Positions 1 to 11,125 of a stretch of DNA of 64,000 nt are shown here, piece after piece. This stretch comes from Azolla caroliniana (taxonomy: Eukaryota; Polypodiophyta): positions 10,106,001 to 10,170,000 of the forward strand of contig JBHGNT010000015.1 of assembly GCA_043228905.1 (NCBI GenBank), given 5' to 3'. The position numbers and the translations under genes are program-made. Numbering within the stretch: the first letter of the stretch is position 1; each line of letters opens with the position of its first letter. The notes beneath the pieces are model-generated. The model saw only the letters and a list, made by a program, of their open reading frames with translations. It had not been told where the DNA came from and did no database searches.

Positions 1-950
1 AACCTTCATTGTTGAAGCGGACTTGCATGCCTTGCTCCACGATTTGGCCAACCGAGACCAAATTCTTTGTTATTGTGGGCACGTGTAAGACATTATTGAT
101 GCAATTGTTTTGGCGGACATTTCCAAATGGAACGTTGTCGATGTGCCGAATCGGATGTGTGGTGCCATCACCTGTCTCTATGACACCAGGTCGATGTGCG
201 CAAATCACTGAACCACTCTTCGTGGGATGTCATAGGATGTGAGGTGCCAAATTCGAGAAGAAAATTTGTCCTTCCAATGTCTTGGTTTTGGTTTGGACGT
301 GGTTCTCTTCAACCATTAGCATCAATTGAAGGTCGAAGAATGAAGAACGAAGGAGGGTTTTCTGTCACCAAGATTGCCGTCCTCAACGAGTTGAATCGTT
401 GTGCGAGGCTGCCCAAGCATACTTGAACCATCTTTTCTTTGTCGACGATTATGTTGATGGAGCCAAGCAAGCCGCAAATGCTCTTGATCTTGGTGGTGTA
501 GTCTGACAGGAACATGTCTTTTTGCCGAATGTTGTTCAACTCTTGTCGGAGTTGAAGCTTTCGAGCGGTTGTGTTGGCGGTGAACAGTTTCTTTAAGTTC
601 ACCCACACTTCTTTAGGAGTCTTGGCGTCTCAAATGTGGCTAAACATGTGGTCATGGACACATGTTGCCAAGCAATACATGACTCGACTCGCCACTTGCT
701 CCCATGTTGCGTAGTCGGCGTTCTTTGAATCGGGTCTATTTTCTTGTGCGCCAGTGATGTAGCTCCAATACCTTTTAGCTGACAAGGTATTAGGTCATCT
801 TGTACTCCCAAGATGAATAATTTCTCTGGTCTAGCTTTTCACTAAGGAGCGAGCTACCCATTTGTGTGTTCATTTTGATGTAGTGTCTTCCTTTTTCGAT
901 TTCCTTCGCTCGATTACTTACTCGTGCTATGTAGCGGCACTACGGTAGCG
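1..950 (-). pseudogene. COP-1 copia gag and pre-integrase remnant
   Basis: This is the 5' coding part of a Ty1/copia element, broken into several frames. Reading leftward on the minus strand, about 850-600 is the gag N-terminus. About 608-309 is the retrotransposon gag (UBN2-like) core, with ARKLQLRQEL, a YTTKIKSIC-type helix and VQVCLGSL. About 180-1 is the stretch between protease and integrase (HPIRHID, NVLHVP, TKNLVSVGQIVEQGM). The CCHC knuckle and the protease DSGAS motif, expected between gag and pre-integrase, are missing: only a short degraded piece (about 310-180) joins the two parts. It closely resembles the gag of COP-4 and COP-6 further right. The rest of Pol lies to the left, outside the window. 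Called a pseudogene because of frame breaks and the internal deletion. Confidence 0.85.
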
Positions 951-1030
951 GATAGGCGGAATTTGTCGCCGGCGTTTCAAACACACAATTATGAAGAGGC
1001 GGATGGGCTTAGTGGATGTGCTAAACCACA

Positions 1031-1043
1031 CACTCTGATACCA
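1031..1043 (-). other. COP-1 primer-binding site (tRNA-iMet type)
   Basis: The minus strand reads TGGTATCAGAGTG directly next to the LTR edge. This matches the 3' end of plant initiator methionine tRNA, the usual primer of plant copia elements. It fixes the LTR boundary at 1044 and the orientation as minus. Confidence 0.85.
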
Positions 1044-1149
1044 TGTTAATAATTAGGTAATTAAGCAAGGGTTAATTAGTACCTAATTATGTGATTAGTT
1101 GATAAGCGGAAGATTAAGCGATATGTGTGTGAGAGGGAGAGAGAGAGAG

Positions 1150-3232
1150 AAAGAAAGAAAGATATATTAACATCTTCTAAGGCCAAAATTGGCCCATGAG
1201 ACAAATGGTTTACAACAAAAAAGGGGATATTTACCCATTCATCGAGAGTAATAAATAAATAAAAATAAGATAAAATAGAGGTTAAGCTAAATAGTTCTAG
1301 TAAAATAATAAACATGTTCTACAATGAAAATCTTATACTAGGCCTAATTTCATTTCCATCCAAGTCTCTCGAAGAGAAGTGGTAGGTCAAAGGGTTGTGA
1401 TGTGGATGTGGCCCGTGATGTCAATGTAAAAGGTACCCCAACCATAGCTTCTAGTCAACGTAGCTCACGTTCCCTTATCTTCTTAATCTTTTCTACTCCA
1501 CGCCAACTGGTTTTGAAACCCAACATCCGAGGGCGTTTAGTTGTTCTTTGCATTTCTACTTCCTCAAGAGAGAGGCCGAGCGGCGTAAGTGTATCCACAT
1601 ACATCGTCTCCCCTTGTTCCTGAAAATTTACACTAGTTACATGTTGATGAATAGTAAAAAGGTTATGGTTAACACTTTGTAATTTATTCTCCCTATGTTG
1701 TTTCAGCTCTAAAATATACCTACCTAGTCTCTTTACACTCGGGGTATCTAATAGTTTGGAGAGGGTGGGAGAGGGTCCTAATATGTCTTGGTATTCTACC
1801 CGTATCTCGGCATAAGTTGGGCACTTGCATGTGAAGTGATGCTCATCCTCTATCTCTATGTGGCATAACCTACATAGCCTTTCCTCTCTAGGGACTCTAT
1901 TAGGCCAACCATTCTCAATCTCAAGTTGAGATGATATCCTAAGTTGTCCAATGGACACCCTTAGTGCATTTGATAAGAATGTATCGAGATATCTTGGTCG
2001 TGTAATAAAACCTAACTTAGAGAAGTGCAAGAAGTGTTTCTTATAGTAAAACATTTTAGATGGGAGTGGCTCTCGTGGAGTGATCCATTTATATCGAGTG
2101 TAAATTTGCCATATTTCTTGGCGTATCACTTTATTACTATCTTCATGAGAGAGATTTTGATCAGTCCCATGGTTGTATTTAAGGGGGGGTAGGTTATTAA
2201 TATCTATGCCGTTTGCAAGTAACCAACTTACCACAGTGCTATACCAAGAGCTAGTGTCTCCAGACGCATGTAGGGATCAGGATGCCTCAAAGGCTTGACA
2301 GGATATCCTATCTTGTGGTTGGCTATGTATCCGATGAATAAAAACTACCACTTGAAAGAGTGCTTCTACTAACATCGGGGGTAGACTGAACTTTGCTCTA
2401 ATAATGTCCTGTGGTACTGTTGATTTGCTTCGGAGTTGACGTGATAACATCGTCACCAAAGGTCTGTCTAATTGTGTCCACATGAAAGATGGTAGACCCA
2501 GAGCCCATACTACTGATGCATACATGAGGGAAGGGGTCACTAATGAGTCGAAGAGCCATCCCTTGGTCCGTGGCTCTTGAAAATATGCTTGGTGGCATTG
2601 TCTCTCTAAGAGTGAGATGGATGCATACGTTATCGTTAGCCTATCTTTGGCTGCCTAGGTCATCGAGAATTTACCTGAGCGAGCACTAAAAGTGACTCCC
2701 AAGTATACATATGATCCAACTACCTCAACTAGTTTATGAGAGAGGGTTAGGTGACATTTACTCCTAAATGGGGACGATGTATGAAAGATAAGGACTTTAG
2801 TTTTCGCTAGATTCACTACCAGTCCTCATTGTGTACAAAAGTCATCTAGGGCATTAAGATGCTTTTGTAGGTCATGTTCTGACTCCGAGAGCAAGACGAT
2901 GTCGTTTGCGTAAAGTAAGAGGCTAACTTGTGTATCCCCAATAGCTACTCCCTTGCCTCCCTTATGAGCAATAAATTTTGTGATCTCATCAACGTAGATC
3001 CCAAAAAGTGTCAGTGATAGGGGGCAACCCAGTTTCACACCAATGGTGCTAGTGAAACAATCGGATAGGCCACTTGGGCATCTTACGCACCTAGAGACTT
3101 GCTCATATAGGGCATAAATGGCCCAGATCATGTCATTTGGTATCTCCAAGCTCTTAAGTCTATCAAACAACCTCTCCCTAGGAACTGTGTCAAAGGTTTT
3201 GCGGAAGTCCACAAAGTAACAATATAACAACA
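1150..3232 (-). mobile_element. LINE-1, 5'-truncated non-LTR retrotransposon
   Basis: This minus-strand LINE copy retains only the 3' half of ORF2 and the 3' UTR. It ends in an AAAG/TTTC simple repeat (1150-1162) and shares its 3' UTR with the longer LINE-2 copy (56600-56814 on plus), including a CTCATGGGCCAA-type stretch just before the repeat. Its 5' end stops abruptly at about 3232, inside the reverse-transcriptase motif A region, as expected from incomplete target-primed reverse transcription. GA-rich sequence flanks both sides, so a short target duplication of GAGAGAGA type is possible but cannot be told from simple repeat. Confidence 0.88.
1380..3232 (-). pseudogene. LINE-1 ORF2 fragment (reverse transcriptase to C-terminal knuckle)
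   Basis: The fragment covers the C-terminal half of a LINE ORF2 in three frames. At 3232-2826 the reverse transcriptase keeps FVDFRKTFDTV (motif A, with the catalytic Asp that LINE-2 lacks) and GVKLGCPLS. Its YxDD box reads LYANDIV, an Asp-to-Asn change expected to abolish catalysis. About 2540-2277 and 2234-1455 are the thumb and C-terminal domains, ending in the CRLC-H-C zinc knuckle near 1880-1800. LINE-2 shows the same order uninterrupted. Frameshifts near 2820, 2260 and elsewhere make it a pseudogene. Confidence 0.85.
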
Positions 3233-3424
3233 ATATATATATAGAGAGAGAGACATGAAGTTAATAGTTATGAACAACACAAGATGGGGGATGATTAACT
3301 TTATATTAAATTAGCATCATCATCATCAAATACAAAAATACTTCTAACTAGATTCTATCTAGGTAACTACGAAGTTACATGGTTGACAAACTAACTAAAC
3401 TAAGTTGAACTTGATCTCTCAACA

Positions 3425-3882
3425 CTAATCCATAGACCAATGAAATAAATATAAGGTAAATATCTTGGATAGAAGACCCCGTTCCACCTTACAACCCCCA
3501 AGCTATGACCAAGACATAGCCAACCTACCACTGACATCCCATACTGTCAGATATTAGGATGACTAATACCTTGGAAGAGATTAACATGATTGTCCTGATG
3601 AAAGCCTAGCCCACACCACTTGTGTCTAAGACAACAACCTTCCAACGTAATGTGCTTATGAGGGTAACTAAGCCTCATATTTTTACCTCTTCTTAGGCCC
3701 CTTGAATAGATGTGCCATTTTTAAAAGACTCTCCATTGATTGGTTGTCAAGACCATGATAGTGCATGCACATATCATTCCTTGTATTCAATCACATTAGT
3801 CCCTTTCGAACATTAGTGAACATACCCGTCACTTATGTACATATTAGTGAACTACCCTTACCTACGTTATGTGTACATAACA
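3425..3882 (-). repeat. GYP-1 3' LTR
   Basis: It aligns by eye with the GYP-2 LTRs (10293-10745 and 61450-61885), including TAGACCAA near the start, GGATAGAAGA, the GCATGCACATATCATTC stretch and the end GTGTACATAACA. The first dozen or so bases are cut off by COP-1. It has no coding content. Confidence 0.8.
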
Positions 3883-5175
3883 TACTCCCCTACTTCAAAA
3901 GATTGCACTCTTGCAATATAAAGTGAGGAAATTGTGCCTTAAGAGTATGCTCACATTCCCATGTGGCATCATCAATTGGTTTATCCATCCATTTGGTCTT
4001 AAATAGCCGAATCTCTTTAGAGCGTAAAACTTTAGTACGAGAGTCAAGAATTCGTTCAAGAACATGAGTCTTGTAAGAAAAATCCTCTAATGTTACAAGA
4101 TCTTGCACTGTGATGTTGTTATCACTAGAGCCTAAAACTGGTTTTAGACGACCGAAGGGAAAAACAAGATGAATACCAATGTTACGGGGTAAGGCAAGGT
4201 GATAAGCAAATGATCCAACTTGCTTTAGGATTTCAAATGGGCCACAATATCATTGGGCTAACTTAGCACACTTGCCCGTAGACAATGACGTAGAGTCAGT
4301 AGGGACACACAAAATAACTTTTTGACCAATAGTAATCCACAAGGACGTCTATCCTGATCAACATAAAATCGGGAATGATCTTGAGTTGTCTGAACATTTT
4401 GGCACCATGCAAAATTTGGTTCATGTCTTGGAAAAAATTGCGTGTATTGTCTAATGTAACGCGATGAATTGTGACATCGACTTGGGCACTTGGCTGAAAA
4501 CCATACATCAACATAGGAGGACTATATCTAATGGATGTATGTTTTGAACTGTTATAGGAAAATTCTAAGATAGGAAGGTATTTCTACCACTTATAAGGGG
4601 TTTTTGCTACATACGCTTGAAGCATGTCCTCAATAATTTGATTAACTTGTTTAGTTTGGCCATCAGATTAAGGATGATCTGCGGAACTCATGCTCAACGT
4701 AGTTTCTAACTTCTTAAAGACCTGAGTTCAAAAGTCACTAGTAAACTTGGAATGTCAATCACTCACAATATCCATCGGTAAGCCATAAAAACAAAATAAC
4801 TCATCAACAAATTGATAAGCCAGTTGTTGAGCAGTGACCGTGGTTTTGGCAGGAATAAATCTAACCAATTTTGTAATTAAGTCAACGATAATCCAAATGG
4901 CATCATGACCCCTCTATGTACGAGATAAACTAACAATAAATCCATTGAGATACTTTCCCACTTGTTACGGGGAATATCTAAGGGACACAAAAGACCAACA
5001 ACTTTAAGTCGTTCTGACTTATTAATCTGAATTGTAAGCATTGAGTCACGTATTTATGCACGTTTGAGCGCATCTTAGGCTAGAAAAGGTACTCGAGATG
5101 ACAATGAGTGTGCTTTCTATTCCAGAATGATCAACAGATGCTACACCATGACATTCGTGAAGAATTTTTTGTTTT
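3883..5175 (-). pseudogene. GYP-1 integrase and chromodomain remnant
   Basis: This is degraded Pol of a chromovirus. On the minus strand, 4108-3890 encodes the C-terminal chromodomain: ILDSRTK, KTKWMDKP, ATWECEHTL and a final FPHFI, parallel to the GYP-2 chromodomain at 11019-10753. About 4514-4296 is the linker after integrase. The stretch to 5175 holds integrase core remnants in several frames, recognisable by nucleotide similarity to 11126-12060. A polypurine tract in minus sense lies just after 3882. The absence of gag, protease and reverse transcriptase reflects the internal deletion of this copy. Confidence 0.78.
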
Positions 5176-5602
5176 ACGTTTAGTAAATATATTGGATAGA
5201 AGAACGGTTCCACCTAACCACTCCCCGACTATGATCAAGATAGCCAACCTACCACCGACGTCCCATACCGTCGGATATTAGGATGACTAATACCTTGAAA
5301 GAGATTAACACGATCATCGTGGCGAAAGCCTAGCCCACACCACTAGTGTCTAAGACAACAATATTCCGACGTAATGCTTATGAGGGTAGCTAAGCCTCAC
5401 ATTTATACCTCTTCCTAGGTCCCTTGAATAGATGTGCCTTTTTAAAAGACTCTACATTCATTGGCTGTCAAGCCATGATAGTGCATGCACATATCATTCT
5501 GTTTATCCAATCACATGAGTCCCTTTCTAACATTAGTGAACATACCCTTCACTTATGTACATATTAGTGACCTACCCTCACCTACGTTCTGTGTACATAA
5601 CA
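5176..5602 (-). repeat. GYP-1 partial 5' LTR
   Basis: It matches the LTR from GGATAGAAGAAC to the terminal GTGTACATAACA at 5602, and is about 90 percent similar by eye to 3465-3882. The start of the LTR and the primer-binding site are gone. The bases after 5602 (TCGGG) have no visible partner, so no target duplication can be shown. Confidence 0.75.
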
Positions 5603-5785
5603 TCGGGCTATTACAATAGTGGTGGAAATGTGAACCATTAATCAAGCAATAGAGAATGATGAAAGAATAGGAGAAGAAGGATTTGGCTTTTGGTGAAGAC
5701 GAGATGACTGGGTTGCCAAGATCTCTAATACCACCAATGCTTTCAATGCCACGTGTCGGGGTAGTGTTCATCTACACCCTACATA
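5603..5785. other. Unassigned spacer between GYP-1 and the COP-2 LTR
   Basis: About 180 bp has no recognisable gene. It may be the outer part of the COP-2 LTR, because GYP-1 could have inserted there, but I see no convincing match to the COP-3 LTR at 8020-8340. Confidence 0.4.
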
Positions 5786-6162
5786 TAAAGTTTGCCCTAG
5801 CTCTACATATGTATACATGGGAACAAGTTATTATTAACAGATAATAATAGCAGTTAATTAGTCGACTGATCAACTCGACTATCCGACCCACAAGTTGACA
5901 GTCTAGTCGATTCAATTAGTTGACTCCTATGTCGGCTATCCAGTCAGTCCGGTTGGCAGACTTTGTCATTGACCATCCAATCGGCTCGACTAGTCGGCCT
6001 TGTCTTCGATCATCCGGTCAGCCCGACTAGTTGGCCTAGTCTTTCACTTGGATGATCCATCCAATATAGTCAACCTCCAACTCTTCTCTCTTTGGTCGAT
6101 CTGGCTGACTAAGCAGATTTCGATTGCCAACTTCTCCCATTAGGAGGCGCATAATCCTAACA
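5785..6162 (-). repeat. COP-2 3' LTR (partial)
   Basis: The right end reads CATAATCCTAACA at 6162 and is followed by AAATCCCCCTTCACTC, the minus-sense polypurine tract. The GTTAATTAGTCGACT-like stretch and the repeated GTCGACT/CCGACTAGT motifs match the COP-3 LTR (8340-8714). The left edge is uncertain. Confidence 0.65.
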
Positions 6163-8019
6163 AAATCCCCCTTCACTCTTGTAGGGAGAATTAGCCAATC
6201 CTTTCTTCTATCGACAAGCTCTGAGTTTGTCCATAGGTAGGATTTTCGTGTGCATGTCAGATCCATTATCATCAGTATTGATCTTCACAAGGGTAAACTC
6301 TTATACTCTTCCACTTTCTCTCGTAACCAATGATACCTTCTTTGTATATCCTTGGTCCCAAAGTGGTAAGCAGCGTTCTTGGCTAGATGTATGGCACTCT
6401 GATTATCACAGAGAAGTAGGAATTTTTCTTGTTTCATTCCTAATTCACTAAGAAAATTCTTCTTTCCAGCCTCTACTACATCCATATATTCTACTTCTGT
6501 GGGCGACAAATCTACAACCTTTTGCAATCTCGACTACCATCACATTGCTCACCATGCATAGGTCATCACATCACCTGATGTGGATTGACTAGAGTCTACA
6601 TTCCCCGACATGTCTGAGTTAGTAAAACCTTCAAGCATAGGTATTCTAAAACCATACCTAAGGCATACCCTTGAGGCACCTTTCAAGTGCCTGAGTATCC
6701 ATTTTACAATGGCCCAGTGTTCTCTTCCTGGATTACTCATATATCGGCTGGCTGTTCCAACCACAAATGCTACGTTTGTTCTCGTATAGACCATAACATA
6801 CATCAAGCTTCCAATTATTGATGCATGTAGTCCTTCATATCAGCCTTGTCCTTTTTCGGTTTTTGGAGATTGTCTAGCATTTAGTTTGCAATGCAGACCC
6901 TATTGGCTTTGCTTCCGAAATGTTAAATCTTTCCAAAACCTTTGTCACATACTTCTCTTGTGACAACCATAGCACATTCATAGTTCTTTCTCGAACTATG
7001 TGCATTCCCAAGATTTGTTTGGCCAGTCCAAGATCTTTCATGGCAAACAACCTGCCTAGTGCTTTCTTCAAGCTCAAAATCTTCTTGGTGTCTTGTCCGA
7101 CCATTAACATGTCATCCACATATAGCAAGAGAATCAAGAAGTCACCTTCATTGTACCTTTTGACAAACACACAGTGATCAACTTGTGTTTTATGGAACCC
7201 ATGTTCCAACATGAAGGATTTGAACTTCTTATACCATTGGCGTGGAGCTTGCTTGAGTCCATACAAGCCCTTCTTTAGTCGACACACCAGATTCTATTTT
7301 CCTTTCTCCACAAAACCTTCAGGCTGCTGCATATACATTTCTTCATCTAATTCCCCATGCAAGAATGTTGTTTTGACATCCAATTGCTCTATTTCCAGAT
7401 TCCTTCTAGCAACAATGCTTAATACTGTTCAAATGGAGGTCATCTTTATGACTGGTGCAAAAATCTCATCAAAGTCGACCCCCTTTTTTTGTTGAAATCC
7501 CTTTCCTATAATTTGGGCCTTGTATCTGGGTGAGCTACTATCTTTCCCATTTTTCAGCCTAAAGACCCATTTGTTTCTTAGGGCTCTCTTACCTTTCGGT
7601 AACTTTACCAAGTTGTAAGTGTAATTTTCATGGAAGGAGTCCATTTCATCTTGCATTGGTCTCTGCCACTTCTCCTTGTGTTCATCTCCTATGGCGTCTT
7701 CATAACATTCTCGGTCATCTTCATTAGTCACTAAAACATACTAACTAGAGTATCGAGAGGGTGCTTTCCTCTGTCTGAGTGGATATCTTCTACCTCCCAT
7801 GGTTGGCTCAAGTTTGGATGTATTTCGCGACTCTTCACTTGGCTCGGGTTCATACATGTCGAACGGTTTCTGAAGGTTGACCGACTCCGACTTATATGCC
7901 TCAATCAATCTCTGTAGGGCAGCCAACTCCGACTCATATATATTAGTCGGTTGCTTCAAGTCGACCAACTTAGATTTGGTTGTATTTGACGGGATCCGAT
8001 CGTAGATTTGTGAGACAAA
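6163..8019 (-). pseudogene. COP-2 copia reverse transcriptase and RNase H remnant
   Basis: Minus strand, in element order. About 8019-7741 is the linker after integrase, ending GGRRYPLRQRKAPSRY. About 7731-7429 is the start of reverse transcriptase (KWQRPMQDEMDSFHEN, ALRNKWVFRLK, FDEIFAPVIKMTSI). About 7287-6874 is the palm with LLYVDDMLMVG, so the YVDD box is intact. About 6806-6549 and 6527-6285 are RNase H, with CDNQSAIHLAKNA and LRE. A polypurine tract lies at 6163-6180. It is broken by frameshifts near 7420, 7300, 6860 and 6540. Gag, protease and integrase are absent, replaced at 8020 by the COP-3 LTR. It is closely related to COP-3 and resembles COP-7. Confidence 0.86.
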
Positions 8020-8507
8020 TGTGCTGAAAGTACACAACGTAGAACAAAGAGAACAACTAAATACACAAAGTACACAATGTTTTACGTGGAAACCCTAAAT
8101 TAGGGGAAAACCACGGGAGAACATATCTTCCACTATACAAATAGAGAGTATACAAAATGGTTACAACTCTTCTCTAATGCTCTGAGGATAACCTCTTAGT
8201 GTTCTTGGCAAGTTCGTCGAACTTTGCCGCCGCTCTGTCACACACACTCTCTGCACAACACTTAGCTATATTCTATTCTTTTTGTTCCACATAGTTCTAC
8301 ATACTAAAGCTTTGCCATAAGTGTATTTATACTTATATACCATATGGGTTATTTACAGATGTAATCCTTACTACTCTCACTTCTATTATTATACTAATAA
8401 TAATAGAAGTTAATCAACCGACTCCTATGTCAACTGCCCAGTTGGCCCAACTAGTCATCCTTGTCGTCAACCATATGGTTGGCCCGACTAGTCGGTCATC
8501 GACTTGG

Positions 8508-8576
<69 letters not shown>

Positions 8577-8714
8577 GACTCTCCCTCAATCGATTCTCTG
8601 TCTTCCACTATCGACTCTTATAGCCCAAATAGTCGACTACTCCTTGTCTTCAATTGTGAACTCTTACTTAGCCGAATAGTCAGCTCCTCCCATAGGAGGG
8701 ACATATACCTAACA
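8020..8714 (-). repeat. COP-3 3' LTR
   Basis: The LTR begins TGTGCTGAAAG (8020, or two bases later) and ends ACATATACCTAACA at 8714, followed by a minus-sense polypurine tract (8715-8733). It contains the TTTTACGTGGAAACCCTAA stretch also present in the COP-7 LTR, and a long TA microsatellite. It abuts COP-2 directly at 8019, so COP-3 appears to have inserted into COP-2. Confidence 0.75.
8513..8573. repeat. (TA)n microsatellite in the COP-3 LTR
   Basis: About 60 bp of uninterrupted TA dinucleotides follow TTGGATCA and precede GTCGACTCTCCC. The COP-2 LTR has no such array at the same place, so it expanded in this copy or sublineage. Confidence 0.95.
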
Positions 8715-10292
8715 AAATCCCCCTTCACTCCTGTGCGTGGAGTCGGTTAGCCTTGTCTTCTGTCGACAAACTCTGAGTCTGTCCATCAGTAGATTTTTCG
8801 TGAGAATGTTGGATCCATTGTCATCATTATGTATCTTCAGAAGGGTAAACTCTCCTTCTTCCACTTTCTCCTACAACAAGTGATACGTCCTCTATATATG
8901 TTTGGTCCAGGAGTGGTACACAACATTCTTGGCTAGATGTATGGTGCTCTGACTATCACAATGAAGTAAGAACTCCCCTTGCTTCTATGGTCGACAAAGC
9001 CACAAACTTCTGTAGTTGTGCCTGCCACGACACTGATCCCCATGCATAGGTCATCACATATCCCGATTTGGATCGACTTGAGTTTGTGTCCCTTGATATG
9101 TCTGAGTCGGTAAACCCTTTGAGCATGGGTTTTCCGACACCATACCTTAGGCATACCCCTGAGGTGTCTTTCAAGTACTTGAGTGTCCATTTAACAGTTG
9201 CCCAGTGTTATTGTCCTGGATTACTCATATATCGGCTTACTCTCCCCACAACAAATGCTATGTCTAGTCTCGTGTAGACCATAGCAGACATTAAGCTGCC
9301 GAAGGCCGAGGCATATGATACTTTTCTCATCTCAACCCTTTGTTTCTCCCATCTTGGGCATTGCTTTGCATTCACCTTGCAGTTGGTCGGCAACATAGAG
9401 CCAATCGACTTCACTTTTGACATGTTGAATCTCTCCAAGCTCTTTGTCAAATACTTCTCTTGTGACAACCACAACACTTTCTTAGTTCTGTCCCGAACTA
9501 TGTGCATCCATAAAATCTGTTTAGCCGGTCCAAGATCTTTCATGGAAAATGACTTGCCTAATGCTTTCTTTAAGCTCACGATCCTCTTCATGTCTTGTCT
9601 GACTATCAACATGTCATCCACATATAATAAGAGAATCAAGAAGTCACCTTCATCGTACCTTTTCATGAACACACAATGATCAACCTGTGTTTTCTGGAAC
9701 CTATGTTCTAGCATGAAGGATTCGAACTTCTTATACCATTGGTGTGGAGCTTGTTTCAGACTATACAAGCTTTTAGGTTCTCTTTCCCTTTCTCCATAAA
9801 GCCTTCGGGTCGTTGCATGTAGATCTCCTCATCCAGCGCCCCATGCAAGAAGGTTGTTTCGACATCGAATTGTTCGATCTCCAGATCTAGACTGGCAGTT
9901 ATGCTCAGAACAGTACGGATGGATGTCATCTTTACCAATGGAGCGAATATCTCGTCAAAGTTGACACCCTTCTTTTATTGAGACCCCTTCACCACAATAT
10001 GGGCTTTATATCTGGGTGTGATGTCGACTTCTCCGGTCTTCACCTTCTAGAACCATTTAATTTTGAGTGCTCTCTTACCTTTCGGTAGCTCCACCAAGTC
10101 GTAAGTATAATTTTCGTGCAAGGAGTCCATCTCGTCTTGCATTGCACTCTGCCATTCCTCCTTGTGCTCATTAGCAATGCCTTCATCATAGCACTCAGGT
10201 TCACCTTCATTAGTCAACTGGATGTATTGACTAGCATATGTGGTCGGGGCTCTCCTTTCGCTAAGTGGGTATCTCCTTCCACCTGTTGTCAA
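8715..10292 (-). pseudogene. COP-3 copia reverse transcriptase and RNase H (left part)
   Basis: Minus strand. 10292-10047 is the linker and start of reverse transcriptase (GGRRYPLSERRAP, WQSAMQDEMDSLHENYTY). 9938-9756 has VKMTSIRTVLSI and FDVETTFLHGALDEEIYM. 9768-9208 is the palm with LLYVDDMLIV and then ARQILWMHIVRDR. 9190-8933 is the RNase H region. The polypurine tract is at 8715-8733. Stops and frameshifts separate the pieces. The frame continues at 61886 on the far side of GYP-2: removing GYP-2 and one 5-bp duplication joins ...EPVP to TTGGRRYPL in frame. Confidence 0.87.
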
Positions 10293-10745
10293 TGTTCAGA
10301 GTCTATTACTAATCAATAGACCAAAGTAAAGTAAAAGAAGGAAAATAGATTGGATAGAAGAACCCATTCCACCCGACCACCCCCGAGCTATGATCTAGAC
10401 ATAGCCAACCTACCATCGACGTCCCATACCACCGGATATTAGGATAACTAATACCTTGGAAGAGATAAAGATGCCCACACCACCGGTGTCTAAGACAACA
10501 GCCTTTCGACGTAATGTGCTTATGAGGGTAGCTAAGCCTCAAATTTATACCTTTTCCTAGGCCCCTTGAATAGATGCGCCTTTCTAAAAGGGTCTCCATT
10601 CATTGGTTGCCCAAATCATGGTAGTGCATGCACCTATCATTCCTTCTATCCAATTACATTAGCCCCTTTTTAACATTAGTGAGCATACCCTTCACTAATG
10701 TATATATTAGTAACCTACCCTCACAAATGTTATGTGTCCATAACA
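10293..10745 (-). repeat. GYP-2 3' LTR
   Basis: It begins TGTTCAGAGTCTATT and ends GTCCATAACA, matching 61450-61885 over its length. It is followed by TATTCCCCTACTTTAAAAG, whose complement is the purine-rich polypurine tract of a minus-strand element. Confidence 0.88.
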
Positions 10746-11019
10746 TATTCCCCTACTTTAAAAGATTGCACTCTTGCAATATGAAGTGAGGAAATTGTGC
10801 CTTAAGAGTATGTTCGCGTTCCCATGTGGCATCATCAGTAGGTTTATCCATCCATTTGATCTTGACTAGCCGAATCTCTTTAGAACGTAAATGTTTACTA
10901 CGAGAATCAAGAATTCGTTCAGGAACATGAGGTTTGTAAGAAAAATCCTCTAATGTTACAAGTTCTTGGATTGTGATGGTGTTATCACCAGAGCCGAAAA
11001 ATGGTTTTAGACGATTCAC
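10746..11019 (-). pseudogene. GYP-2 C-terminal chromodomain
   Basis: This is the end of Pol. The minus-strand frame from 11019 contains VLDS-type signatures of a chromodomain: PERILDSRSKHL, LVKIKWMDKP, ATWEREHTLKAQFPHFI. Chromodomains at the end of integrase guide chromovirus insertion toward modified histones in known families. The stop is followed at once by the polypurine tract (from about 10765) and the LTR. The domain reads cleanly, but it is cut from integrase by frame breaks near 11100. The GYP-1 copy at 3890-4108 is a close homologue. Confidence 0.85.
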
Positions 11020-11125
11020 GTGAAAAACAGGATGAATACCAATGTGACAAGGTAAGGCAAGGTGATAAGCAGATGACCCAACTCACTTAAGGATTTCAAA
11101 TGGGCCACAATATCGTGGGGCTAAC

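Larger units (their letters stand above)
1044..3424 (-). repeat. COP-1 5' LTR, split by LINE-1
   Basis: The LTR starts with TG next to the primer-binding site at 1044 and ends CTCTCAACA at 3424. It is interrupted by LINE-1 between about 1150 and 3232, so the LTR itself is only about 300 bp. Its right end (GTTGAACTTGATCTCTCAACA region) resembles the ends of the COP-4, COP-5 and COP-6 LTRs. The segments 1044-1149 and 3233-3424 hold no gene. The sequence after 3424 is the truncated start of a GYP-1 LTR, so COP-1 appears to have inserted into that LTR; its other end is outside the window. Confidence 0.75.
3425..5602 (-). mobile_element. GYP-1, internally deleted chromodomain gypsy remnant
   Basis: GYP-1 is a relative of GYP-2. 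Left to right it holds a 3' LTR lacking its first bases (3425-3882), a polypurine tract in minus sense just after 3882, the 3' part of Pol (3883-about 5175), and a partial 5' LTR (about 5176-5602) ending TGTACATAACA. Everything from mid-integrase through gag, leader and the beginning of the 5' LTR is missing. The join lies at about 5170-5180, where integrase sequence runs straight into the LTR segment containing GGATAGAAGAAC. Confidence 0.82.

Noticed and set aside
8427-8750. Ile-Tyr repeat frames on both strands
   Set aside because: They are the translation of a (TA)n microsatellite in the COP-3 LTR.
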